From positions 167,481 to 231,480 of the forward strand of contig NZ_BNBR01000009.1 in assembly GCF_014656055.1 (NCBI RefSeq): a stretch of DNA of 64,000 bases, written 5' to 3'. This DNA is from Streptomyces griseosporeus. GTDB lineage: Bacteria > Actinomycetota > Actinomycetes > Streptomycetales > Streptomycetaceae. Positions 55,434-64,000 of the stretch are shown in pieces. Within the stretch, counting starts at the first letter, position 1, and each line of letters begins with the position of its first letter. The position numbers and the translations under genes are program-made. The notes beneath the pieces were generated by a model. The model had not been told where the DNA came from, ran no database searches, and saw only the letters and a list, made by a program, of their open reading frames with translations.

Positions 55434-57434
55434 TTACATGTACTTGGTGCGGGCCTGGGCCACCTGGGTGAGCACCTGCTGGAGGATCTGGCTGCCGGGC
55501 GGGACAAGGGACGGCTCATAGGTCCAGGCGTGCCCGACCCACGGGTCGGCGAGATGATCGTCGGCCACCGGGGTGAGCCGCAGCAGCGAACGCCACAGCG
55601 GGTCCAGCAACGGACCGTAACCGGCGGCGTCCTCCCGGTCGGCCACCATCAGCAGGTGCACGCCGACGGCCGGGCCCTCGTCGGCGAGGTAGCGCAGCCG
55701 GGTCACGGCACGATCGTCGAAGCCGTGCGGGAAGTCGTTGATCAGCAGCAGTTGCTGGGCGGTGTCGAGGCCGGGCGGGAGGGCGTCGGCCGCGCCGCCG
55801 CGCACCGCCATCTGCACGAGGTCGACCCGCTCGGTGAGCCGGGCCAGGACCTCGGAGACCCCCGCGGCGCCCACGGCGGGCGGTCCGGCCAGGACGCCGG
55901 ACCGGGTCAGCGGGGCCAGCGACCCGGCCGCGGAGCCCGCGGGGTCGATGACATGGAGCGTGAACTCGCCCGCCGGATGGACCGCGAGCAGCCGGGCGGC
56001 GAGCGCCACCGCTGTCTCCATCGCACCTTGCCGCAGCTCGTGGGAGTCGGCGAAGGAGCCGTCGAGCGATCCCGCGCGTCCGCTGTCGATCCACAGTCCG
56101 CGTTCGAGCGGCAGCCGGACCAGCAGGGGAATGCGCAGAGGGTCGCTCTCGGGCAGGTGCAGGTCGCCGACGCGCAGCGCCATGGGCATCTCCATCGGCA
56201 CGCGGTAGCCGTGCCAGACGGGGTTGTCCCAGCGGGCGTAGGCGGGCGGCAGGGCCGGTTCCACGACGTCGGCCTCGGCCTGGAGCTGGGCGAGGTCGCG
56301 GTCCAGGGCCTGCCGGGCCTGGCCGACGAGGTCGGCGTGCCGGGCCCGGGCCGCCTCACGCGCCGCGTCGCCCTGGCCGCCGATACGGCTGCGCGGGTCG
56401 GACAGGACCTGGTCCAGCTCCTTCTCCATGCGCGAGTCCGCGAAGTCGACCGCGCTGCGATACGCCGCGGTGGTGCGGGCCAGATCCTCGAACATGCCCC
56501 ACACCTGGTTGTAGAGCCGCTCGTCCATGGACCACCCGGTCGCGTCGCCCGCCACGGGCCCCGTGGGCTGCCCCTGCGGGGCCGGCGGAGCGGTCGGCGG
56601 GGACGGCGGGGGCGCGGTGCGCTGCCGGCCGGGGTGGGTGTAGTCGACGGGGCCCGCCGGTCCCGGCCGGGCCGGGTCGGCGCCCTGCCCGGCCTGGGCC
56701 GGAGTGGGTTCCGCGGGCATGCCGTGCGACGCGTCGCGGCCGTAGGGCCCGCCGTGCTGCGTGGGGCCGGCGTGCTGGCCGGGCTGGGTGGCGTGGACAC
56801 CGGAGTCCGGGGTGGTTGCCGCGTGGCGGTGGACGCGGTCGGTGTCGGTGGTGCCGGACGCGGGGGCCGGGACCGCGCGGGCGTGGCTCTGAGCCACGGC
56901 CGACTGGATGCAGTTCGCGAGGGCGTGGGCCTCGGCCAGCCCCTGGTCGGCGAAGAGTTCGGCGAGCCCGCCGGCGTACCCCTGGCCAACGGCACGCACC
57001 TTCCAGGCGCCCTGGCGGCGGTACAGCTCCAGGGCGACGACGGCGGTCTCGGCGTCCAGCCCGGTGATGGTGTAGGTGGCGACCTCGGTGCCGTCGAGGC
57101 CGGTCACCGCGACGAAGGGCGCGGCGACCGCACCGAAACGGACCGGGCCCCGGCCGTCGGTGGGCAGGGCGAGCAGTACGTCGACGCGGTGCACGGCGTC
57201 CGGTACGGCGTCGAGGTCCACCGCGAGACGGTGGTCGGCGGCCGCCTGCCGGGACACCTCCAGGCCGGGCAGGGCCGGGGCGCCGGGGTGGGCCACCCAC
57301 TCCACGCCCCGTATCGTGCCCTGCTCGTCGCTGAGGGTGGCGGCGGCCACGACCGGTGTGCCGGCCGAGACCCTGACCTCCAGGCGGACCTGGGTGAGCG
57401 GGTGGTTCTGCCCCCGCACCAGCTCGGCCGTCAT
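55434..57434 (-). CDS. TerD-domain protein fused to an FtsK-like degenerate ATPase domain
   Basis: A 666-residue protein. Residues 1-185 are a TerD domain (LVRGQNHPLTQVRLEVRVSAG; RFGAVAAPFVAVTGLDGTEVATYTITGLDAETAVVALELYRRQGAWKVRAVGQGYAGGLAEL). A Pro/Gly/His-rich linker of about 120 residues follows, then a helical segment (WGMFEDLARTTAAYRSAVDFADSRMEKELDQVL) and a P-loop-like domain of the FtsK/SpoIIIE type (GLWIDSGRAGSLDGSFADSHELRQ; TAQQLLLINDFPHGFDDRAVTRLRYLADEGPAVGVHLLMVADRE). No intact Walker A is visible, so it is probably a scaffold. Ter-system surveys describe such fusions. It lies 68 bases after TerD and 222 before terC. Confidence 0.85.
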   Translation of the reverse strand: MTAELVRGQNHPLTQVRLEVRVSAGTPVVAAATLSDEQGTIRGVEWVAHPGAPALPGLEVSRQAAADHRLAVDLDAVPDAVHRVDVLLALPTDGRGPVRFGAVAAPFVAVTGLDGTEVATYTITGLDAETAVVALELYRRQGAWKVRAVGQGYAGGLAELFADQGLAEAHALANCIQSAVAQSHARAVPAPASGTTDTDRVHRHAATTPDSGVHATQPGQHAGPTQHGGPYGRDASHGMPAEPTPAQAGQGADPARPGPAGPVDYTHPGRQRTAPPPSPPTAPPAPQGQPTGPVAGDATGWSMDERLYNQVWGMFEDLARTTAAYRSAVDFADSRMEKELDQVLSDPRSRIGGQGDAAREAARARHADLVGQARQALDRDLAQLQAEADVVEPALPPAYARWDNPVWHGYRVPMEMPMALRVGDLHLPESDPLRIPLLVRLPLERGLWIDSGRAGSLDGSFADSHELRQGAMETAVALAARLLAVHPAGEFTLHVIDPAGSAAGSLAPLTRSGVLAGPPAVGAAGVSEVLARLTERVDLVQMAVRGGAADALPPGLDTAQQLLLINDFPHGFDDRAVTRLRYLADEGPAVGVHLLMVADREDAAGYGPLLDPLWRSLLRLTPVADDHLADPWVGHAWTYEPSLVPPGSQILQQVLTQVAQARTKYM

Positions 57435-57502
57435 CGCCTTCCGTCCCCCCGTGTCACTGTGTCGTCGTCCGTACCGCTCGTCCGCTCGCCCCGCACCGCC
57501 TG

Positions 57503-58081
57503 CTAGAGCAGGGGCAGGATCGACGGCATCAGGTCCTGGAAGGTGCGGCCGTTGGCCGGGGTGCCGAGGGCGGTCATCGTCCAGCCGGGGCCCGAGCGGT
57601 GCACCTTGGCCATGATCTGGGCGGTGTAGGCGCCGCCGCCGGCCAGCGTGTAGCGGGCGAGCTCCTGCCCGTTGGTCTCGTCGACCAGGCGGCAGAACGC
57701 GTTCTGCACCTCCTGGAAGGTCTGGCCCGTGAAGGAGTTCACGGTGAAGACGATCTGGTCGATGTGGACCGGGATGCGCTGGAGGTCGACGAGGATGGCC
57801 TCGTCGTCGCCGCCCTGGCCGACACCGCCGACGAGGTTGTCACCGGTGTGGCGCACGGAGCCGTCGTCGCTCACCAGGTGCCGGAAGAAGACGACGTCCA
57901 CGGGCTGCTTGTCGGCGAAGAGCACGGCCGAGGCGTCGAGGTCGATCTCCCGGGTGCGGGAGCCGAAGAGGCCGCGCCGGGGGGCTGCCTGCCAGCCGAG
58001 ACCCATGCGGACCGCGGTCAGGCTGCCCCCGTCGTTCTTCTGCAGACTGATGGCCTGACCCTTGGTCATGTTGACGGTCAC
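57503..58081 (-). CDS. TerD-family calcium-binding stress protein
   Basis: A 192-residue single-domain TerD protein (MTKGQAISLQKNDGGSLTAVRMGLGWQ; EIDLDASAVLFADKQPVDVVFF; VGGVGQGGDDEAILVDLQRIPVHIDQIVFTVNSF), with the acidic loop residues that bind calcium in solved TerD structures. Part of tellurite/phage/stress-type ter systems and linked to development in Streptomyces. The GTG at 58081 is the upstream start; MTKGQA at 58069 is the alternative. It is the first gene of the TerD/TerD-fusion/terC run on the minus strand. Confidence 0.93.
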   Translation of the reverse strand: MTVNMTKGQAISLQKNDGGSLTAVRMGLGWQAAPRRGLFGSRTREIDLDASAVLFADKQPVDVVFFRHLVSDDGSVRHTGDNLVGGVGQGGDDEAILVDLQRIPVHIDQIVFTVNSFTGQTFQEVQNAFCRLVDETNGQELARYTLAGGGAYTAQIMAKVHRSGPGWTMTALGTPANGRTFQDLMPSILPLL

Positions 58082-58244
58082 GCGCTGATTCCCCTCTCGA
58101 ACAGTCCCCTGTTAGCCGCAACGTCCGCGGTTGACCAGCACCCTACGCAGGACCACCGACCGTGCCGAACCCCGGTGCACTGTTTGTGTCGGTCTTGCAA
58201 CACAGCGCGCGACGTCCGGGGCCCGGCGCGGGGGTGAACGGGGG

Positions 58245-60398
<2,154 letters not shown>

Positions 60399-60437
60399 GC
60401 AACCACCGTACGACCCACCACTGACATCGCGGCGCGG

Positions 60438-61301
60438 TCAGCGGTTCTGCGGGGTGCGGGTGCGCTGTCGTGCCAGGTCACGGCGGGGCCGGAGTGCGGG
60501 GCGGCGGGCGTTGTGCGCGACGGCGTGGGCGGGGACGCCGGGCTGGGGCTCGGCGGGGGCGGCGTCGGGGCGGCCCATGACGGTCAGCGGGTCGAAGAGG
60601 ACGACGACGCCGGCGAGGCAGAGGAAGGCGAGCGGGCCGATCAGCATGGGGGCGAGCAGCGTGGCGGGCGAGTCGCCGGTGGTGGGCGCCGACGTGCCGT
60701 GGAGGTGGACGCTCACGCCGGCCATGGCCGTGTAGTGCATGCCGCTGACGGCGATGCCCATGATCAGGCTGGCGCCGACGCTCCAGAGGAATCCCCTGAC
60801 CTGGCCGGCGGCCCACAGGGCGGCGGTGGCCGCGGCCATGCCTATAACGACGGAGGCGGCGACGCTGAGCGTGTCGTACTCCAGCCGTCCGTCCAGACGC
60901 ATTCCGGCCATGCCGAGGTAGTGCATCGAGGCGATCCCGAGGCCGGTGATGGTGCCGCCGGTGAACAGGGCGGTGCCCCGGGGCCCCTGGTAGCCGACGA
61001 TGAAGATGCCGACGCCGACCATGACGATGGCGAGGCCGAGGCTGGCGAACGTCGTGGGCTTGTCGTAGTGGATCGGCGCCTCGGCGACGGTGAAGCCCAT
61101 CATCGCGATGAAGTGCATCGTCCAGATGCCGGAGCCGATGGCGGCGGAGGCGAGGGCGAGCCAGCCGGGCCGCCAGGAGCGGGCGACACGCCCGGCTCTG
61201 GTGGTGCAGCGCAGACCGAGGGCGCCGCCGAGGCAGGCCATGAGATAGGCCACCAGCGGTGTGACGAGTCCGTAGGTGAAACCGTCGACCGTGCCCTGCA
61301 T
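60438..61301 (-). CDS. MHYT-domain integral membrane sensor-like protein
   Basis: A 287-residue membrane protein with seven helices carrying the MHYT signature three times: WTMHFIAMMGF, ASMHYLGMAGM and SGMHYTAMAGV. The conserved Met/His residues are proposed to bind copper and sense a gas or redox state. In many bacteria MHYT is joined to GGDEF/EAL output; here there is only a basic cytoplasmic tail of about 45 residues (RRPALRPRRDLARQRTR). The ATG at 61301 is preceded by GGAAGGG. It diverges from the glycerophosphodiesterase. Confidence 0.92.
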   Translation of the reverse strand: MQGTVDGFTYGLVTPLVAYLMACLGGALGLRCTTRAGRVARSWRPGWLALASAAIGSGIWTMHFIAMMGFTVAEAPIHYDKPTTFASLGLAIVMVGVGIFIVGYQGPRGTALFTGGTITGLGIASMHYLGMAGMRLDGRLEYDTLSVAASVVIGMAAATAALWAAGQVRGFLWSVGASLIMGIAVSGMHYTAMAGVSVHLHGTSAPTTGDSPATLLAPMLIGPLAFLCLAGVVVLFDPLTVMGRPDAAPAEPQPGVPAHAVAHNARRPALRPRRDLARQRTRTPQNR

Positions 61302-61580
61302 GCGCGGTTGCCCTTCCGCCCTGTTCCGTCCCGGAATCTCCTGAAACGCACCCCTCCCAGCGCCGCGCGAGCGGTCAGGGTCGAGTGCGAAGAGTATGAC
61401 CCCCACCGGAATGGTCGAACGATTTTCCGGCAAAGAAACACGCCCCTGCCGCAGATGTGCGGCACCAGTGAGCGGACTTGAGCAACTCCATTCAACCTGT
61501 GGCCATCCTGCGCCCCTCCGTCGTTGACTCTCTGCTGTCACAGTTGAGCTGTCCGTGATCGCTCGACGCGAGGAGTACGC

Positions 61581-62456
61581 ATGCACGCGCGCGCAGTTGC
61601 CGCCACGACCACCGCGCTCCTGGCCACCACCTGCCTCCTGGTCGCCGCGCCCGGCGCCTGGGCCGACGACCTCGGCGGGCCGCCGACGGTCATCGCCCAC
61701 CGGGGCGCCTCCGCCTACGCTCCCGAGAACACCCTGGCCGCCATCGACAAGGCGGCCGAACTCGGCATCCGCTGGGTGGAGAACGACGTCCAGCGCACCA
61801 AGGACGGCGAACTCGTGGTGATCCACGACGACAACCTCAAGCGCACCACCGACGCCGAGGAGGTCTTCCCCGACCGTGCCCCCTGGAAGGTGAAGGACTT
61901 CACCGCCGCCGAGATCGCCCGGCTGGACGCCGGGAGCTGGTTCGGACCCGCCTATGCGGGCGCGCGCGTGCCGACGCTGACGCAGTATCTGCGGCGGGTG
62001 GAGCACAACCGCCAGAAGCTGCTGCTGGAGATCAAGAACCCGGAGCTGTATCCGGGCATCGAGCAGCAGACCCTCAAGGTGCTCGCCAACCAGGGCTGGC
62101 TCGACCAGCTGCATGTGAAGAGCCGGCTGATCGTGCAGAGCTTCAGCACGGACACCCTCCGCACGGTGCACGACCTGAAGCCCGCGGTGAAGACGGGCTT
62201 CCTCGGGACGCCGGCCGTCGCCGACCTGCCCGCGTACGCCGCCTTCGCCGATCAGATCAACCCGTCCTACGGGTCGATCTCCGCGGGCTACGTGGCCGCG
62301 GTGCACGCCTTCAGCGGGGTGCACGGGAAAGCTCTGGAGGTCTTCACCTGGACCGTCAACGACGCGGCGACCGCGCAGCGGGTGGCCGGCTACGGCGTCG
62401 ACGGCATCATCACCAACAAGCCGGACGTGGTCCGGGACGCGGTCTCCGGCGACTGA
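61581..62456 (+). CDS. Secreted glycerophosphodiester phosphodiesterase
   Basis: Hydrolyses glycerophosphodiesters to glycerol 3-phosphate and an alcohol outside the cell. A 291-residue protein with a signal peptide (cleavage near AWADD, residue 28) and the GDPD signature VIAHRGASAYAPENTLAAIDKAAELG, the metal ligands in ENDVQRTKDGELVVIHDDNLKRTT, LLLEIKNPE and the C-terminal VFTWTVNDAATAQRVAGYGVDGIITNKPD. GAGGAG precedes the ATG at 61581. Such genes are often under phosphate control in Streptomyces, but I saw no clear PHO box in the divergent region. Confidence 0.94.
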   Translation: MHARAVAATTTALLATTCLLVAAPGAWADDLGGPPTVIAHRGASAYAPENTLAAIDKAAELGIRWVENDVQRTKDGELVVIHDDNLKRTTDAEEVFPDRAPWKVKDFTAAEIARLDAGSWFGPAYAGARVPTLTQYLRRVEHNRQKLLLEIKNPELYPGIEQQTLKVLANQGWLDQLHVKSRLIVQSFSTDTLRTVHDLKPAVKTGFLGTPAVADLPAYAAFADQINPSYGSISAGYVAAVHAFSGVHGKALEVFTWTVNDAATAQRVAGYGVDGIITNKPDVVRDAVSGD

Positions 62457-62464
62457 CCGGCCGT

Positions 62465-62496
62465 CCCGTGGAGCGGCGTACGGCCCGCTCCACGGG
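62465..62496. terminator. Hairpin after the glycerophosphodiesterase gene
   Basis: CCCGTGGAGCGG (62465-62476) pairs perfectly with CCGCTCCACGGG (62485-62496) around an 8-base loop, nine bases after the stop. No T tract. Confidence 0.8.
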
Positions 62497-62529
62497 GCGT
62501 CGTCAGTGGCGGGCCGTACGGTGGGTCGC

Positions 62530-63084
62530 ATGAGCAGCGAGGGGCAGTACGAACAGCGGGTCGTGTGGGCGGTCGTCGGCACCGGCATCGGTCCGCTGCT
62601 GCTGGCCGCCACCGGCGACGGCCTGGTCAATGTCGTGTTCCACGCGACGGACGTGGTGCGCGAGCGCGCGCTGCGCCGGCTCGCGGAGCGCCTGGGCACC
62701 GAGCCCGTGGAGGCGCCGGACTCCCCCCTGCTGGCCGAGGCGATACGCCAGGTGGAGGCGTACTTCGCCGGTGAGCGGCACTCCTTCGAGCTGCCGCTGG
62801 ACTGGTCGCTGATCTCGGGCTTCAACCGCCAGGTGCTGCGCGAGCTGGCCGCCGGTGTGCCGTTCGGCACGGTCGTGGGGTACGGCGATCTGGCGCGGCG
62901 GGTCGGCCAGCCGGGCGCTGCGCAGGCGGTGGGGCTGGCGATGGGCGCCAATCCGCTGCCGGTGGTGGTGCCCTGCCATCGCGTCGTGGAGAGCGACGGC
63001 GGCATCGGCGGGTTCGGCGGCGGCCTGGAGACCAAGAGGAAGCTGCTCGCCCTGGAGGGGGTCCTGCCGGAACCGCTGTTCTGA
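62530..63084 (+). CDS. ogt: Methylated-DNA-[protein]-cysteine S-methyltransferase
   Basis: Repairs O6-methylguanine by transferring the methyl group to its own cysteine. 184 residues with the active-site motif VVPCHRVV (C149), the HTH-like PFGTVVGYGDLARRVGQPGAAQAVGLAMGANPLP and the terminal FGGGLETKRKLLALE. The ATG at 62530 has GGTGGG five bases upstream; a GTG 24 bases earlier in frame would add MAGRTVGR. N-terminal domain as in Ogt, with no AdaA domain. Confidence 0.94.
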   Translation: MSSEGQYEQRVVWAVVGTGIGPLLLAATGDGLVNVVFHATDVVRERALRRLAERLGTEPVEAPDSPLLAEAIRQVEAYFAGERHSFELPLDWSLISGFNRQVLRELAAGVPFGTVVGYGDLARRVGQPGAAQAVGLAMGANPLPVVVPCHRVVESDGGIGGFGGGLETKRKLLALEGVLPEPLF

Positions 63085-63228
63085 CGGCCGCTCGGGACGA
63101 CGTGGGCGAGACGCATCGACATGTCCGTGATGCCTCCGGGCCGGTGCGGGCCCGCGGGGCCGTGAGGGTTTGACCGGCCATGCCGCCCGCCAGAGATCAG
63201 GGAGGACCGACAGACAGGAGGCAGGCTC

Positions 63229-64000
63229 GTGGTGCTGAAGGTGTCCCAAGAGGTGCGCGAGGCGATCGAGGCGGGTCGCCCCGTGGTGGCGCTGGAGTCC
63301 ACGATCATCGCGCACGGGCTGCCACGCCCGCGCAACCTCCAGGTGGCGCAGGAGCTGGAGGCCGCGGTACGGGGCGAGGGCGCCGTACCGGCCACGATCT
63401 CCGTGCTGGACGGGCGGCCGCACATCGGCCTGGACAAGGAGCAGCTGGAGCGGGTCGCCAACGAGGAGGGGATCCGCAAACTGGGCCACCGCGATCTGCC
63501 GCTCGCGGTGGCGTCCGGGGCGAGCGGGGCGACGACGGTGTCGGCGACCGCGCAGCTCGCGGCGCTGGCCGGGGTGCGGGTCTTCGCGACGGGCGGCCTC
63601 GGCGGGGTGCACCGGCAGTGGACGGTGACGCAGGACGAGTCGGCCGACCTCGGGCTGCTGGCGCGCACCCGGGTCACGGTGGTGTGCGCGGGCGTGAAGT
63701 CGATCCTGGACGTTCCGGCGACGCTGCAGCGGCTGGAGACGCTGGGGGTGGCGGTGGCCGGGTACGGCACGGACCGCTTCCCCGGCTTCTATCTGTCCGA
63801 CTCGGGGCACCCCGTGGACTGGCGGCTCGACACGCCCGAGCAGGTGGCGGAGGTCATGCGGGCCCAGGACGCGCTCGGCGGGGCCGAGTCGGCGCTGATC
63901 GTCGCCAATCCGGTGCCCGAGGCGGAGCAGCTGGATCCCGAGGTGCACGCACGCGTGCTCGCGGACGCGCTGCGGGCCTGCGAGGAGCAGGGCGTGAGGG
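63229..64000 (+). CDS. psuG: Pseudouridine-5'-phosphate glycosidase, 3' end beyond the window
   Basis: Splits pseudouridine 5'-phosphate reversibly into uracil and ribose 5-phosphate. The first 257 codons are present and the frame is open to the end of the window. Conserved blocks seen: VVALESTIIAHGLPRPRN (catalytic glutamate), RKLGHRDLPLAVASGASGATTVSAT, ATGGLGGVHR, VTQDESADL (metal aspartate), and VVCAGVKSILDVPATLQ with the catalytic lysine. AGGAGG ends seven bases before the GTG at 63229; the next GTG, three bases on, is equally possible. About 50 residues are missing at the C-terminus by family length. Confidence 0.95.
   Translation, partial: MVLKVSQEVREAIEAGRPVVALESTIIAHGLPRPRNLQVAQELEAAVRGEGAVPATISVLDGRPHIGLDKEQLERVANEEGIRKLGHRDLPLAVASGASGATTVSATAQLAALAGVRVFATGGLGGVHRQWTVTQDESADLGLLARTRVTVVCAGVKSILDVPATLQRLETLGVAVAGYGTDRFPGFYLSDSGHPVDWRLDTPEQVAEVMRAQDALGGAESALIVANPVPEAEQLDPEVHARVLADALRACEEQGVR

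Noticed and set aside
61302..61580. PHO box before the glycerophosphodiesterase.
   Set aside because: GTTGA-like segments occur, but no two GTTCACC-like units with 11-base phasing.

Overview
The window is a stretch of Streptomyces chromosome. Evidence: very high G+C with codon third positions almost all G or C, many GTG and some TTG starts, a mycothiol-type DinB protein, WhiA, an RbpA-family protein, and a core gene order (ctaB, tkt-tal-zwf-opcA-pgl, pgi, secG-tpiA-pgk-gap, whiA-yvcK-rapZ-uvrC, uvrA, uvrB) that I recall from the S. coelicolor SCO1934-SCO1969 region. I see no transposase, prophage, CRISPR array, tRNA or rRNA.

Layout. 0-8.1 kb: ctaB (-) diverges from the translationally coupled pentose-phosphate operon tkt-tal-zwf-opcA-pgl (+), which ends in a strong hairpin terminator. 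8.1-22.2 kb is an accessory block inserted in the core sugar-metabolism region. It holds a two-gene unit (GNAT-aminotransferase fusion plus CdsA-like cytidylyltransferase) behind a perfect 18-bp palindrome. Next comes a minus-strand alpha-glucoside unit: an orphan binding protein, a GH13 alpha-glucosidase, and a binding protein with two permeases. A divergent PadR regulator, ABC ATPase and FtsX-like permease operon follows, then a proline/tyrosine-repeat membrane protein. 22.2-28.5 kb: glycolytic genes pgi, secG, tpiA, pgk and gap with an RbpA-family gene, all on the minus strand.

28.5-36.8 kb: a secreted M14 carboxypeptidase and the conserved whiA-yvcK-rapZ-uvrC operon (minus strand, 4-10-base overlaps). 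36.8-42.1 kb: an HTH regulator, a Rieske lipoprotein, a LacI regulator with sugar kinase behind a perfect 30-bp operator, an HTH/MmyB regulator and YceI. 42.2-50.3 kb: uvrA with a histone-H1-like tail, a mycothiol-dependent isomerase family protein, an MBL-fold hydrolase, a polar amino-acid ABC importer and aroQ. 50.4-54 kb: an S66 LD-carboxypeptidase, an MHS-family transporter and a ChaA-type antiporter. 54.2-58.1 kb: a minus-strand tellurium-resistance-type group (TerD, TerD fusion, TerC). The terC leader looks like a manganese (yybP-ykoY-type) riboswitch with an evident anti-Shine-Dalgarno strand. 58.2-64 kb: uvrB, an MHYT sensor-like protein, a secreted glycerophosphodiesterase, ogt and the start of psuG, which runs off the window.

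The genes combine central carbon flux (pentose phosphate, glycolysis), carbohydrate uptake, nucleotide excision repair and development/cell-envelope control. The parts that most deserve a second look are the GNAT-aminotransferase/CdsA pair with its palindrome, the shared palindromes around the alpha-glucoside genes and padR, the beta-sandwich insertion in the alpha-glucoside permease, and the terC leader RNA.
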